Numbered from the stretch's first letter, positions 44,247 through 53,877 are shown. The stretch is DNA of 64,000 nt from Bacteroidota bacterium (GCA_026224775.1 JAMFRP010000015.1:1-64000), one strand, 5' to 3'. Notes: generated by a model from the sequence alone, not told the origin. Program-made: numbers and translations.

Positions 44247-45023
44247 TTAATTATATGCCAGCATTTGCGAGGTTTGCGTATGCGCGTAAATTGGTTTAAA
44301 ACCATAACTTACAGGCTTGCTGATAACCTCTTTCATGGCAATTAGGTTGTATACATACACACCGGTTTCGCGGTTTAAATGCATACGGAAATAATTGTCC
44401 TCGTTTTGCTTGGTAATCTGTCTTTGTAATTTAATCTCTCCGTTGTTGTAGGCCGCCGCCGCCAGGGTCCAGCTATTAAATTCGCCGTAAAGCTCTTTAA
44501 TATACTTGCATGCCGCGATGGTTGATTTACGAACGTTTAACCGTTCATCAACACCGTGGCCTACTTTTAAACCGTAAGTACGTGCAGTACCGGGCATAAA
44601 CTGCCAGATACCTTTTGCACCTTTGGGCGATGTGCCACTGCACAATCCCGATTCAACTAAAGGGATGTACTTAAAATCTTCCGGGATACCATACATCCTG
44701 AGGATGGGCTCGATAATAGGAAAAAGCTTTTGTGCTTTAAATTGCAATACATTTGATTGTATCGACAAAAAATTATGCTGCTTAATGGAGTGCCTCAACT
44801 TGGTATTTACGCGGGCATCATTTACCGGCAATGCCTCATTGGCAAAGTTATAATCGGTAGATGGCCTATTTTTTGTAAACAGAAAATTAGTTGAGTGTTC
44901 AGTTGCAATATTGATGGGTTTTGACACCGCTGAATCACTAATTGCAAACCGGGAGATGATAACCAGCACGAACATTACGGAGCACGTAATTAGGTGTTTT
45001 TTAATCATTCCTGTTTTTATCAT
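44247..45023 (-). CDS. lytic transglycosylase (SLT domain)
   Basis: A 258-residue exported murein lytic transglycosylase. An N-terminal hydrophobic segment (about residues 6-25) is followed by a spacer and the SLT domain with the catalytic Glu in YIPLVESGLCSGTSPKGAKG and the motif IWQFMPGTARTYGL. The end lacks LysM repeats, so it is shorter than MltD. ATG 45023 is used; the longer frame starts at a TTG belonging to the -7 promoter element. Confidence 0.9.
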   Translation of the reverse strand: MIKTGMIKKHLITCSVMFVLVIISRFAISDSAVSKPINIATEHSTNFLFTKNRPSTDYNFANEALPVNDARVNTKLRHSIKQHNFLSIQSNVLQFKAQKLFPIIEPILRMYGIPEDFKYIPLVESGLCSGTSPKGAKGIWQFMPGTARTYGLKVGHGVDERLNVRKSTIAACKYIKELYGEFNSWTLAAAAYNNGEIKLQRQITKQNEDNYFRMHLNRETGVYVYNLIAMKEVISKPVSYGFKPIYAHTQTSQMLAYN

Positions 45024-45050
45024 ATTTATTATGTAAGTGAAAACTCGCCG

Positions 45051-45081
45051 CAAAGGTACGTATATTAATCACATTATCAAA
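45051..45081 (-). promoter_or_regulatory. promoter of the lytic transglycosylase gene
   Basis: TTTG (45081-45078), 19 bases, TACCTTTG (45058-45051) on the minus strand: a complete Bacteroidota promoter 27 bases upstream of the ATG. Confidence 0.75.
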
Positions 45082-45200
45082 TACTTACCAATACCTTAGT
45101 GTTTTAGGGGCTTCAAAAAGCGTCCAAAATCGTTGTTTAAAGCCTTTAAACGCAGATTCTGATCATCAACAAAAAAATAAAATTATTGTTTAAAAAATCG

Positions 45201-45208
45201 TAACTTTG
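45201..45208 (+). promoter_or_regulatory. -7 promoter element for the pseudouridine synthase gene
   Basis: TAACTTTG 34 bases upstream of the ATG at 45243; no matching -33 TTG at 19 bases. Confidence 0.45.
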
Positions 45209-45242
45209 ACCCTCACGCTGCGAAAGCGCTAAACAAAAAAAT

Positions 45243-46757
45243 ATGGCATTTAAGAGAGCACCTACCGGCCGCGACAGCGCTCCGGGCAGATCATCAAACA
45301 GGACAAATAAGTCCGATGACAGGCCAAAAAGACCCGCATCAAAGGGCAAATCATCAGGTTCCGACAAAACAGATTGGAACAAGCCTCCTAAAAAAGAAAG
45401 CACATCAGAACGCCCTGGCGAAAGAAGAAGAACAGCAGGCAGCAGGCCCAGCGCAGGCAAAAGTGAAGGCGGCGATTTTAAAAGCAGCTTTACCGGCGGC
45501 GAGAAAAAAAGCTACTCACCCAAGAAGCCATATTCAGGCAGGCCAAGTGACGGCGGCGACAGGCCAGCAGGACGCAGCAAGCCATATTCAGGCAGAGTAA
45601 GTTCAGCAGATAGCAGCAGCGATCGTCCAAAAAGAAGCTTTGGCGGCGATGAAGGTGACAAAAAACCATACTCAGCACCACGCAATAAATCATACTCAGG
45701 CAGAGCAGGTTCATCAGACGACCGTCCGAAAAGAAGTTTTGGCGGCGATGCCGCTGGCGACAAAAAACCGTTCTCTTCTCCACGCAAAAAATCTTATTCA
45801 GGTAGACCGACAGGAGATAGTGAAGGTGACGAAAGAAAAACAGGATCAGAGGGTGCAAGATCAGGCGAGCGTAAATTCACGCCAAAATCTTCAACCGGTG
45901 GCACTTTCAAAAAACGTGAAGGTGCAACAAGCGAACCTTTCCGCAAATCAGCAAAATCATCATACAATAAAATAACTCCGGATAGGGACGCGCCTGCTAA
46001 AACCATGCGTAGCCGTAAAGAAAAACCAAAAGACGATTCAGGTCTTATCCGGTTGAACCGTTATATAGCCAATGCAGGTATCTGTTCACGCCGTAAGGCT
46101 GATGAACTGATCGAAGCAGGTGTAGTTTCAGTAAATGGTATCGTTATAAACGAATTAGGTCATAAAATTGACCCGATAAAAGATGAGATCCGTTACAATG
46201 GCGAACTATTGAAGCGCGAAAAAATGGTTTATGTGTTATTAAATAAACCAAAGGACTACATCACCACTACTGAAGATCCGCAGGAACGCCGCACTGTAAT
46301 GCATCTGGTTGAAAAAGCCAGTAGAGAGCGGATTTATCCTATCGGCCGTTTAGACAGGAACACCACTGGTTTATTATTAATGACCAATGATGGTGACCTT
46401 GCCGATAAGCTTTCGCATCCACGCAGCAACATCACCAAACTATACCAGGTTGAACTGAATAAGAGTTTAGCCCAGGGTGATATGAACAAAATCCAGTATG
46501 GCTTGGAGTTAGAAGATGGTTTAATTAAACCGGATTCTATTTCATACGTAACAGGTGGTTCAAAACGCGAGATCGGCATACAGATCCACAGCGGTAAAAA
46601 CCGCATTGTGCGTCGTATATTTGAGCACTTAGGTTATGAGGTAGTAAAGCTTGACCGTGTAATTTACGCGGGCCTTACTAAAAAAGACCTAACCCGTGGT
46701 CGCTGGCGTTACCTTGATGAAAAAGAGGTGATCCAGTTGAAACATCTGATCAAATAA
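45243..46757 (+). CDS. RluB/RsuA-family pseudouridine synthase with long disordered N terminus
   Basis: A 504-residue protein in two parts. Residues 1 to about 260 are basic and rich in Ser, Gly, Lys, Pro and Arg, with repeats such as KKPYSGR, KSYSGR and DRPKRSFGGD; this is almost surely disordered and could bind RNA. From about 265 comes an S4 domain (LIRLNRYIANAGICSRRKAD), then the catalytic domain with Asp in IGRLDRNTTGLLLM (about residue 369). It isomerises uridine in rRNA. Family members without the extension are about 240 residues. Overlapping frames here come from biased composition. Confidence 0.92.
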   Translation: MAFKRAPTGRDSAPGRSSNRTNKSDDRPKRPASKGKSSGSDKTDWNKPPKKESTSERPGERRRTAGSRPSAGKSEGGDFKSSFTGGEKKSYSPKKPYSGRPSDGGDRPAGRSKPYSGRVSSADSSSDRPKRSFGGDEGDKKPYSAPRNKSYSGRAGSSDDRPKRSFGGDAAGDKKPFSSPRKKSYSGRPTGDSEGDERKTGSEGARSGERKFTPKSSTGGTFKKREGATSEPFRKSAKSSYNKITPDRDAPAKTMRSRKEKPKDDSGLIRLNRYIANAGICSRRKADELIEAGVVSVNGIVINELGHKIDPIKDEIRYNGELLKREKMVYVLLNKPKDYITTTEDPQERRTVMHLVEKASRERIYPIGRLDRNTTGLLLMTNDGDLADKLSHPRSNITKLYQVELNKSLAQGDMNKIQYGLELEDGLIKPDSISYVTGGSKREIGIQIHSGKNRIVRRIFEHLGYEVVKLDRVIYAGLTKKDLTRGRWRYLDEKEVIQLKHLIK

Positions 46758-46778
46758 TTTTAAGATATATTCAGCGTT

Positions 46779-46832
46779 GAAAGTTCAAAGTGAAAAGTTA
46801 AAAAGCTTTTCATTTTGAACTTTTTTGCTTTT
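46779..46832 (+). terminator. terminator after the pseudouridine synthase gene
   Basis: AAAAGTTCAAAGTGAAAAG (46779-46797) pairs with CTTTTCATTTTGAACTTTT (46805-46823), then a T run. Arms contain one mismatch. Confidence 0.75.
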
Positions 46833-46873
46833 AGCGCCTAATTACTAACTTGCGCCTCATAAATCCAATCTCC

Positions 46874-48004
46874 ATGAAAAAATTATTGCTGATTATCGCC
46901 TTGCTATCCCCTGCGTTAACTTTCGCGCAGCATAAAAAACCACTTCCTTCAACTTTTAACCTGGTGATAGGCACCTATACCACCGGCGCAAGCAAGGGTA
47001 TTTATGTTTACCGTTTTTATGAAGATAAAGGCAGGGTGGCTTATTTGAATGAGATTGACGATGTGACCAATCCATCATACGTAACCACATCGGCAGATAA
47101 TAAATTTTTATATGCCGTTAATGAAGGCCCGCAAGGAGGTGTAAGCTCATTTACTTTTGATGGTAAAACAGGTAAAATGGTATTCATCAACAAACAACAA
47201 ACCCAGGGCGCTGATCCATGTTATATTCTTGAAGATAAAGAACAACGTAATATCTTTATCGCTAATTATACCAGTGGCAGTTTGGCGGTTTTCCCGATTA
47301 ATAAAGATGGTTCAATCGCCCCATTATCACAATTGATTCAAGATTCAGGCAGCAGTGTTGTTAAGGACAGGCAGCAGGGCCCGCATGTGCATAATGCTAT
47401 ATTAACAAACAATGAGAAATACTTGCTTTATACTGATTTGGGTACCGACAAGGTAAACATCATGCGTTACAAAGCATCTAAAAAACCACCGCTCACACCG
47501 GCTGACCCAGCTTCTATAAGTGTTGCGGCTGGCAATGGCCCACGCCACCTGGTATTCTCTGAGGGTGATAAATATTTATACCTTGTACAGGAAATAGGCG
47601 GCTTTATCAATACATACTCATATGATAACGGCAACCTGAAACAATTACAATCCTTAAGCATGCTTACACCTGAGATGAAAGGCAATATCGGTTCAGCCGC
47701 TATCAAAATTTCTCCTGATGGCAAGTTCCTGTACACGTCAAACCGTGGCAATGCCAACGATATTGTACAATATGCTATCGACCCAAACAACGGCACTCTG
47801 ACTTTCGTATCACGCACCTCATCATTAGGTAAAGGGCCGCGCGATTTCGCGATAGACCCAAGCGGTAAATTTTTAGTGGTTGCAAATCAAAACAGCGACA
47901 GCGTATTGGTTTATCGCCTTGATGCAAATGGAAAACCAACTACCGTTGTTACCCGTATTCAAGTTGGCAACCCGGTTTGTCTGAAGTTTGTACCGGCGGA
48001 ATAA
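46874..48004 (+). CDS. exported lactonase-family beta-propeller protein
   Basis: A 376-residue seven-bladed propeller of the 6-phosphogluconolactonase (YbhE-type) family. A signal peptide (MKKLLLIIALLSPALTFA) makes it periplasmic, unlike the cytoplasmic enzyme. Repeated blade text includes YVTTSADNKFLYAVNEG, DPCYILEDKEQRNIFIANYT and IKISPDGKFLYTSNRGN. Whether it hydrolyses a sugar lactone is unknown. ATG 46874 is chosen because it starts the signal peptide. Confidence 0.87.
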   Translation: MKKLLLIIALLSPALTFAQHKKPLPSTFNLVIGTYTTGASKGIYVYRFYEDKGRVAYLNEIDDVTNPSYVTTSADNKFLYAVNEGPQGGVSSFTFDGKTGKMVFINKQQTQGADPCYILEDKEQRNIFIANYTSGSLAVFPINKDGSIAPLSQLIQDSGSSVVKDRQQGPHVHNAILTNNEKYLLYTDLGTDKVNIMRYKASKKPPLTPADPASISVAAGNGPRHLVFSEGDKYLYLVQEIGGFINTYSYDNGNLKQLQSLSMLTPEMKGNIGSAAIKISPDGKFLYTSNRGNANDIVQYAIDPNNGTLTFVSRTSSLGKGPRDFAIDPSGKFLVVANQNSDSVLVYRLDANGKPTTVVTRIQVGNPVCLKFVPAE

Positions 48005-48025
48005 GGACAGCATCAATATACGTAT

Positions 48026-48484
48026 TTATGCTTCATCCTTTTTTATGCTACTAATCAAGGCTGCAAACACAGAAAAAATTACGATAGAAGTTATAAAAAG
48101 CAACAAAATAGCATATTTAATTTGAGTAACCTTGAAGATAAATGAATCTGGGCATATAGTAAATATATATAAGACGACATAACTTAATATGCTATAAAAC
48201 AGCCCAAATGTTAATATACCCTCTCTTTTTTTAAGCTTACTAACGTGATCAACATTCGGATCTACCACGATAGTACATACTGCCAAAACAGTGTTAAAGG
48301 AAACGTAAGACAAACCGAAGCCGCTCACTAAAACAATAAGTTTAAAAAAATCTAACTTTAAAAACAATACGGGATCAAAGGCATAAAAAAATGCCAATGG
48401 CGGAAAAAGTGAAAAAACAATAAATAATATTATAAATATCGTTTTAAAAAGAGGGAGTTTAGGAATTTCGTCAATATAAGTCAT
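48026..48484 (-). CDS. four-helix membrane protein, unknown
   Basis: A 152-residue protein with four predicted membrane helices (about residues 15-33, 43-70, 90-112 and 124-145). I do not recognise the family. It converges on the lactonase gene with a gap of about 20 bases. Confidence 0.6.
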   Translation of the reverse strand: MTYIDEIPKLPLFKTIFIILFIVFSLFPPLAFFYAFDPVLFLKLDFFKLIVLVSGFGLSYVSFNTVLAVCTIVVDPNVDHVSKLKKREGILTFGLFYSILSYVVLYIFTICPDSFIFKVTQIKYAILLLFITSIVIFSVFAALISSIKKDEA

Positions 48485-48725
48485 GGTAAGGTTTTTATAA
48501 AGCTATAAACAAATACTGTAAGAACAAAATCATCCTAAGATGAATACTATCTATAATATTATTAATAGCAATTGACTTTATGACCTATTTCCGTCACCAC
48601 AAAATCACATCAAAAATTTTACACAATACATTAAACTTTTTGTTCTACTTTTAGTCAAACATTTATAATAGGGTTGTTATACTTTATATGTTAAATGTTA
48701 GTTTAATAAATGTTTAATTTTTATT
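48485..48725. other. divergent intergenic region
   Basis: About 240 very AT-rich bases upstream of the glycine-rich protein gene. No exact promoter or hairpin found. Confidence 0.4.
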
Positions 48726-49526
48726 ATGAAAAGGTTATATAAATACGTATCCGGTTTAGCTTTAGCCGGGATACTTTCGGTAGCAGTTGTTGCAACTGCA
48801 AGTGCACAACGTGGTGGCGGTTCCCACGGCGGTGGTGGAGGCGGTGGCTTCCATGGCGGCGGAGGCGGTGTTAGCAGCGGCGGCTTTCGTGGTTCTTCAT
48901 ATGCAAGTGCATATCGTGGTAGTGCCGGTGTCCGTGCGGCGGGGTTCCGTGGTGGAGGCTATAACCGTGGCGGTTTTTACAGACCAGGCTTTGGCTATTA
49001 TGGCTATCCGCACCTTGGCTTTTACTTAGGCGTATTACCTTTTGGCTATTACCCATTTTATTGGGGAGATGCTTTGTACTACTATTATGGTGGCGTATTT
49101 TATAGCCCGTATGATGGTGGTGGCTACCAGGTTACTGTTCCACCGGTTGGGGCGGCTATTCCAAGCTTGCCACAAGGTGCAAAATCTATCATGATTGATG
49201 GACAGCAGTTCTATGAATTGAATGGTGTGTATTACAAAGCTGTTATTAATGATCAGCAAAAAACTGTTTATGTAGTTGCAGGCCGCGATGGTGTGCTAAA
49301 TACCGATGGCAGCAATGCTGCTGATGGCAGCGAAGTTGCAGCACCGCAAGTTGGTGATATTGTAAATGAATTACCTGACGGTTGCCACAAAGTGACTTTA
49401 AACGGTAAGAAATACTATGTATCGCCAAATGATATATACTACCAGGCTTATACCGACCAAAATGGAAACGAAGGTTACCGTATAGCCAGTGTACCTGATA
49501 ATAACGACCAGGACCAGGATAACTAA
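48726..49526 (+). CDS. secreted glycine-rich protein (DUF6515-like)
   Basis: A 266-residue exported protein. After a signal peptide ending near ATASAQ come about 80 residues of Gly-rich sequence (GGGSHGGGGGGGFHGGGGG) and Gly/Tyr-rich sequence, then two related globular repeats: PSLPQGAKSIMIDGQQFYEL and NELPDGCHKVTLNGKKYYVS, each followed by a YY motif. I associate the second part with DUF6515. Likely located in the envelope; role unknown. Confidence 0.75.
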   Translation: MKRLYKYVSGLALAGILSVAVVATASAQRGGGSHGGGGGGGFHGGGGGVSSGGFRGSSYASAYRGSAGVRAAGFRGGGYNRGGFYRPGFGYYGYPHLGFYLGVLPFGYYPFYWGDALYYYYGGVFYSPYDGGGYQVTVPPVGAAIPSLPQGAKSIMIDGQQFYELNGVYYKAVINDQQKTVYVVAGRDGVLNTDGSNAADGSEVAAPQVGDIVNELPDGCHKVTLNGKKYYVSPNDIYYQAYTDQNGNEGYRIASVPDNNDQDQDN

Positions 49527-49550
49527 TCCTTTCCTGGGTACCCATCTATA

Positions 49551-49606
49551 AAAAATCTGCAAGAACAGGCTTAAAGCTTTGTTTTTGCAGATTTTTATTT
49601 TTTATG
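49551..49606 (+). terminator. terminator after the glycine-rich protein gene
   Basis: AAAAATCTGCAA (49551-49562) pairs with TTGCAGATTTTT (49585-49596), followed by a T-rich stretch. Confidence 0.75.
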
Positions 49607-49690
49607 CGATTTTTTTTAATTAAAATTATACTCTTAATGGTTTACGGGCCAATTAATTACACATTAAATCTTGCTGAATAATTAATTTAA

Positions 49691-50857
49691 ATGTCTTTTC
49701 GCAAAAAACGTTCGCTTTCCACGGTAACCAATGTTAAAAATCATAACCCCAATGACGAAGCCCTAAAAAAGTCGGAAGCTAACCTGCGTACCATTTTTGA
49801 TAATACTGATTCCGCTTATATTTTATTTGATACAAATCTCCAGATCCTTTCATTTAATTTATTGGCCCAAAAATTCTCCGAGGAGTATAATAAAAAAACA
49901 TTAAGCATTGGCAGATATATTAACGAGTATTTTTCGGCAGAAAGATGGCTCAAGATATTAGAGATGCTGGAAAAGCTAGCTGCCGGAGAAACCATTAGTT
50001 ATGAATTAAGTGTTATAGATGATAACGGAATTACCAACTGGCACCACATCCGCTGGTTAAACGTTAAAAACAACGACAATAAAAACTGGGGATACATTTT
50101 AACGAATAAAGATATTACCGAACTCAAAACAGCAACACTTGAGCGCGAGCGTATAACCAATGATTTAACGCAGCATAATCGTGACCTGGAACAATTTACT
50201 TATATTATATCGCATAACCTGCGCGCGCCTGTCGCCAATATATTAGGGTTAACCAATATTTTGAAAGAACACGGCCAGGGCATGGACGAGGAAACCCAAC
50301 AACAAGTAATTGACCGCATATTTACTTCAACCAAAAATATTGATACCACAATAAAAGATCTGAACCAAATACTACAAACCCGCAAACCGGTAGGCATTAA
50401 AAAGGAGAAAGTAGATTTTGAGGCGATGGTTGATGCGGCTAAAACAAGCCTCCGTAACATTATAGCTTTAGAAAAAGTAAAGATTAACTGCGATTTCACC
50501 TCGGTAGATTCCATGTTTACTACACGCAGCTATTTGTACAGTATTTTTTACAATCTCACCTCCAATAGCATTAAATACCGTAAAGCGGATATCCCTCCGC
50601 TAATCAGCATAACCAGTCAGAAAATAGACAACAGGATAGAACTACGTTTTAAAGACAATGGCAAAGGCATCGATCTGGATAAAAACGCCGAAGATGTTTT
50701 CGGTTTATACAAACGTTTTGATACCAGTGTAGAGGGCAAAGGCATGGGCCTGTTTATGGTAAAAACACAAGTTACCGCGCTCGGCGGCTCCATAAATATT
50801 GAAAGCAAACTTGGCGAGGGTACCGAATTTATATTGCAATTCAATCAGCCCGCTTAG
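49691..50857 (+). CDS. soluble PAS-domain sensor histidine kinase
   Basis: A 388-residue kinase without membrane segments. PAS domain at about residues 30-145, then the H-box YIISHNLRAPVANILGL (His near residue 174), N box IFYNLTSNSIKYRKA, G1 FKDNGKGIDLD and G2 GKGMGLFMV. Architecture and H-box match the kinase at 2259-3359. No response regulator is adjacent. Confidence 0.9.
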   Translation: MSFRKKRSLSTVTNVKNHNPNDEALKKSEANLRTIFDNTDSAYILFDTNLQILSFNLLAQKFSEEYNKKTLSIGRYINEYFSAERWLKILEMLEKLAAGETISYELSVIDDNGITNWHHIRWLNVKNNDNKNWGYILTNKDITELKTATLERERITNDLTQHNRDLEQFTYIISHNLRAPVANILGLTNILKEHGQGMDEETQQQVIDRIFTSTKNIDTTIKDLNQILQTRKPVGIKKEKVDFEAMVDAAKTSLRNIIALEKVKINCDFTSVDSMFTTRSYLYSIFYNLTSNSIKYRKADIPPLISITSQKIDNRIELRFKDNGKGIDLDKNAEDVFGLYKRFDTSVEGKGMGLFMVKTQVTALGGSINIESKLGEGTEFILQFNQPA

Positions 50858-51054
50858 TTTATTTTGTACTAAAAACGGTGCAACTAATCGTAATCAGGTA
50901 AATATCTTTCGTTTTCTGAACTACAAAACTTTCCTTAACCGTAAAAAAATGTTGTTACAGTAGCTAATCACCGCTTTATGCGGCATTGGTAACCCATTAC
51001 CGGCGTTTGGCATTCGCTTTGCAACTGCCTGTACATAATATCCACCCACAAAAA

Positions 51055-51729
51055 ATGAATGCTCATAAAATTAAACCTGTTGTATCTGGTATAGCTATAA
51101 TAATGCTTGGTGTTATGGCTGGCAGTTGCAGCTCGCTTAACCGAACGCAGCGTGGCGCATCAATAGGCGCAGGAGCAGGGGCAACGGTAGGTGCCGTAAT
51201 TGGTAAAACTGCCGGTAACGTTGCATTAGGTGCTATTATTGGTGGTGCTGTTGGTGGCACCGCAGGTGCATACATCGCTCATAAAATAAACCAGGTTGAT
51301 TATTTAGATAAGCCTATCCCGGGCGCAAGGATTGTTCACAGGGGCGATACCACCTTCGTAAAGTTTGCTAACGCGATAATTTTCGATCAAGGCAGTACCG
51401 ATCTTAAACCGAATGCCCAGGCAGATATTAAAAACTTAGCTGCGGCATTACAGGCTAACCCACAAACTAACATCGCGATTATAGGCCATAGTGATAGCTT
51501 AGGCACTTCGGAGTACAATATGGATCTTTCTGTAAAAAGAGCACAGGCGGTAAAATCAGCATTAGTTAGCAACGGCATAAGTGATACCCGCTTAACCGCT
51601 ACTGGCAAAGGTTCAGCAGAGCCGGATGCCGATAACAAAACAGCCGAAGGGCGGGCTAAAAACCGCCGGGTGGTAATTATTATCACCAATAGCGAAATAA
51701 AGGAGCGTGCTGCTAAAAACAGCCAATAA
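51055..51729 (+). CDS. OmpA-family lipoprotein with glycine zipper
   Basis: A 224-residue lipoprotein: lipobox MLGVMAGSCSS, then a glycine-zipper segment (GAGAGATVGAVIGKTAGNVA), then an OmpA-type peptidoglycan-binding domain with IFDQGSTDLKPNAQADI, IIGHSDSLGTSEYNMDLSVK and EGRAKNRRVVIII. It links outer membrane and cell wall. ATG 51055 gives the lipoprotein signal directly. Confidence 0.92.
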   Translation: MNAHKIKPVVSGIAIIMLGVMAGSCSSLNRTQRGASIGAGAGATVGAVIGKTAGNVALGAIIGGAVGGTAGAYIAHKINQVDYLDKPIPGARIVHRGDTTFVKFANAIIFDQGSTDLKPNAQADIKNLAAALQANPQTNIAIIGHSDSLGTSEYNMDLSVKRAQAVKSALVSNGISDTRLTATGKGSAEPDADNKTAEGRAKNRRVVIIITNSEIKERAAKNSQ

Positions 51730-51732
51730 GAT

Positions 51733-51782
51733 AAAACCATCGTCATTGCTTCGTTCCTCGCAATGACGATGGTTTTATAATT
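51733..51782 (+). terminator. terminator hairpin built from the palindrome core (copy F)
   Basis: AAAACCATCGTCATTGC (51733-51749) pairs perfectly with GCAATGACGATGGTTTT (51760-51776) across TTCGTTCCTC. The arms are the CGTCATTGC core of the larger repeats, here shrunk to a compact terminator directly after the OmpA gene. Confidence 0.8.
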
Positions 51783-51864
51783 TTTAAGCCGCTCCTGTTA
51801 GTTTAACAGGTTTTTTACTTTTTTATGACTTGTAATCAACATGTTTATGCGTTAGCTTTGCTGT

Positions 51865-52254
51865 ATGCTGAAAAAATCAGGCGCTTTATTGTTAACCATG
51901 TTGTATGTAATTACAGTAGTTGGTTTCGCGTTTAATTTGCAGTACTGCGGCAAGGTAATTACCGATGTTGAAATTAATGTCCCTTTACATGGATGCATTA
52001 AAAGCCCAATAGCAGCAAAAATGAAATGCTGCACCCAAAAGCATGTCGATATTAAAATTAAAGACGCGCATGAAAGTGGCGCGGTATCAATTTTAGCAAA
52101 AGTCTTCGCTTTTCAGTTACCGGTTGCATTATTTACCCATTTTTCATTCATTGCCAATCCGGCATTGTTTCAAAAGTCCTTTTACGAAGCACCACCCGAG
52201 CCCGGGCAATCTAGTGTAGCAGTCTTTGTAAAGAACTGCACTTTCCGTATTTGA
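51865..52254 (+). CDS. HYC_CC_PP-type small exported protein
   Basis: A 129-residue protein with an N-terminal hydrophobic segment. It carries LQYCGKVITDVEI, then HGCIKSPIAAKMKCCTQKHV, and a late PPEPGQ, the pattern for which the HYC_CC_PP family is named (here QYC for HYC). The cysteine and histidine positions suggest metal binding, though this is unproven. The next gene has a Met-rich N terminus, which fits a metal context. Confidence 0.75.
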   Translation: MLKKSGALLLTMLYVITVVGFAFNLQYCGKVITDVEINVPLHGCIKSPIAAKMKCCTQKHVDIKIKDAHESGAVSILAKVFAFQLPVALFTHFSFIANPALFQKSFYEAPPEPGQSSVAVFVKNCTFRI

Positions 52255-52340
52255 TCAATTAGTCGTATTTCCACATTTATCGCGGTAAACCTTACCGCCT
52301 GTTTATTTATTTTTATTTTTTTTAAAGCAGAGCTTCCCCT

Positions 52341-52425
52341 TTTGTCATTGCGAGGAACGAAGCAATCGCGAACTATACACAGTTACCTTTCTACGTGCGA
52401 TTGCTTCGTTCCTCGCAATGACAAA
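52341..52425 (+). repeat. palindromic repeat, subfamily II, copy G
   Basis: Left arm TTGTCATTGCGAGGAACGAA then GCAATCGCG, centre AACTATACA, right arm ATTGCTTCGTTCCTCGCAAT then GACAAA. It differs from subfamily I in the GAGGAACGAAGCAATCGCG arm but shares the CATTGCGAG start and the ACTAT centre. Confidence 0.9.
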
Positions 52426-52468
52426 TTTTTAAGACTAGATTGTAACATATTTTCTAAAGCAAAATGAT

Positions 52469-53857
52469 ATGAGAACATATTTTTTATTAATGCTGATGCT
52501 CATTGCCTATTCTTCATTCGCGCAACAGCCCACGAAGATGGATACCACTAAAAAGAAGCCATCATCAACCATGGATATGGATGGGATGGATATGGGCGAT
52601 ATGAAAATGGATAATTCCAAACCTATGATGAATAGTCAATACTCACTGGACGTACCCATGAACCGTGACGGTTCGGGCACATCATGGGTGCCCGACGAAA
52701 CGCCTATATATGCCTATATGATTCCGGCTAATGGCTGGATGACCATGATACATGGCAGCTTTTTTGCCAGATATGACAACCAGGATCTTTTTAAAAAAGG
52801 ATCGCGTGGCGGCAAACAGTTCGACGTACCTGATTGGATGATGGCGATGACACAACATAAAGTTGGCAGCGGCGGTTTGTTCTCTGTAAATACCATGTTT
52901 TCTTTTGATCCATTTTTGGTTGGACCGGGCGGCTACCCATTGCTTTATCAAACTGGCGAATCTTATAAAGGAAAGAAACTGGTAGATACCCAGCATCCGC
53001 ATGATTTGTTTGCCGAACTGAGTGTAAACTACACGCAAAAAATAGCTAAGGATGCAGACCTGTCATTTTCCTTCGGTGATCCAGGCGAACCTGCTTTAGG
53101 TCCGCCGGTATTTATGCACCGTTTATCTGCCATGAATGATCCTGATGCGCCGCTGGGCCATCACTACCAGGATGCTTCCCATATTACTTTTGGCGTAGCT
53201 ACCCTGGGTTTACGGGTAAGCAACGTAAAACTGGAAGGATCGATATTTACAGGCAGAGAACCTGACGAGTTTCGTTATAATTTCGACCCGATGCGGTTTG
53301 ATTCTTATTCTGTTCGCTTATCCTATAACCCATCAAAAGAATGGGCGCTACAAGTTTCAAACGGTTGGATAAAAAGCCCGGAAGCGCTTGAGCCATTGCA
53401 AAATGTGATTCGCTCTACAGCGTCAGTCATCCACACTAAAATGCTGAATGAAGATAGTTATATAGCCACAACATTAGTATACGGGCAAAACCATTATTCC
53501 GACAATCAAAAAACGTTGCCATCGGTGTTATTGGAAAACAGCTTCCAGTGGCACAAGGTCGCGATTTATGACCGTTACGAATATGTATCCAAAGACGCCG
53601 ATGAGCTGGATTTAACAGGCGAGTTTCCTGCTAATCCAAATTTCAATATTAACGCCATCACTTTAGGCGTTAACCGCATCTTCAGCACGTTTAAGCAAAC
53701 CAATATAACCGGCGGTGTACAGGCAACCGCTAATATATCGCCAACGGCATTGCATTCGCTTTACGGCAGCGCGCCAATTGGGTTTGAGGTTTATATCAGG
53801 ATATCGCCCGCTCTGTTGAAGATGAAGAGCAATAAGATGCCGGGAATGGATATGTAG
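52469..53857 (+). CDS. exported Met-rich outer-membrane barrel-like protein
   Basis: A 462-residue exported protein (signal MRTYFLLMLMLIAYSSFA). Residues about 25-50 are rich in Met and Asp (MDMDGMDMGDMKMD), a composition seen in copper-binding regions. The rest has alternating patterns of a beta barrel, with HPHDLFAELSVNYTQKI and MHRLSAMNDPDAPLGHHYQD. I associate it with uncharacterised Bacteroidota proteins encoded near copper genes; the role is inferred. It is bracketed by repeats G and H. Confidence 0.7.
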   Translation: MRTYFLLMLMLIAYSSFAQQPTKMDTTKKKPSSTMDMDGMDMGDMKMDNSKPMMNSQYSLDVPMNRDGSGTSWVPDETPIYAYMIPANGWMTMIHGSFFARYDNQDLFKKGSRGGKQFDVPDWMMAMTQHKVGSGGLFSVNTMFSFDPFLVGPGGYPLLYQTGESYKGKKLVDTQHPHDLFAELSVNYTQKIAKDADLSFSFGDPGEPALGPPVFMHRLSAMNDPDAPLGHHYQDASHITFGVATLGLRVSNVKLEGSIFTGREPDEFRYNFDPMRFDSYSVRLSYNPSKEWALQVSNGWIKSPEALEPLQNVIRSTASVIHTKMLNEDSYIATTLVYGQNHYSDNQKTLPSVLLENSFQWHKVAIYDRYEYVSKDADELDLTGEFPANPNFNINAITLGVNRIFSTFKQTNITGGVQATANISPTALHSLYGSAPIGFEVYIRISPALLKMKSNKMPGMDM

Positions 53858-53877
53858 TCTAAACTGTTATTCCTTTT

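Noticed and set aside
45490..45975. Several overlapping frames of 90-120 codons on both strands
   Set aside because: They arise from the biased, repetitive composition of the pseudouridine synthase tail.
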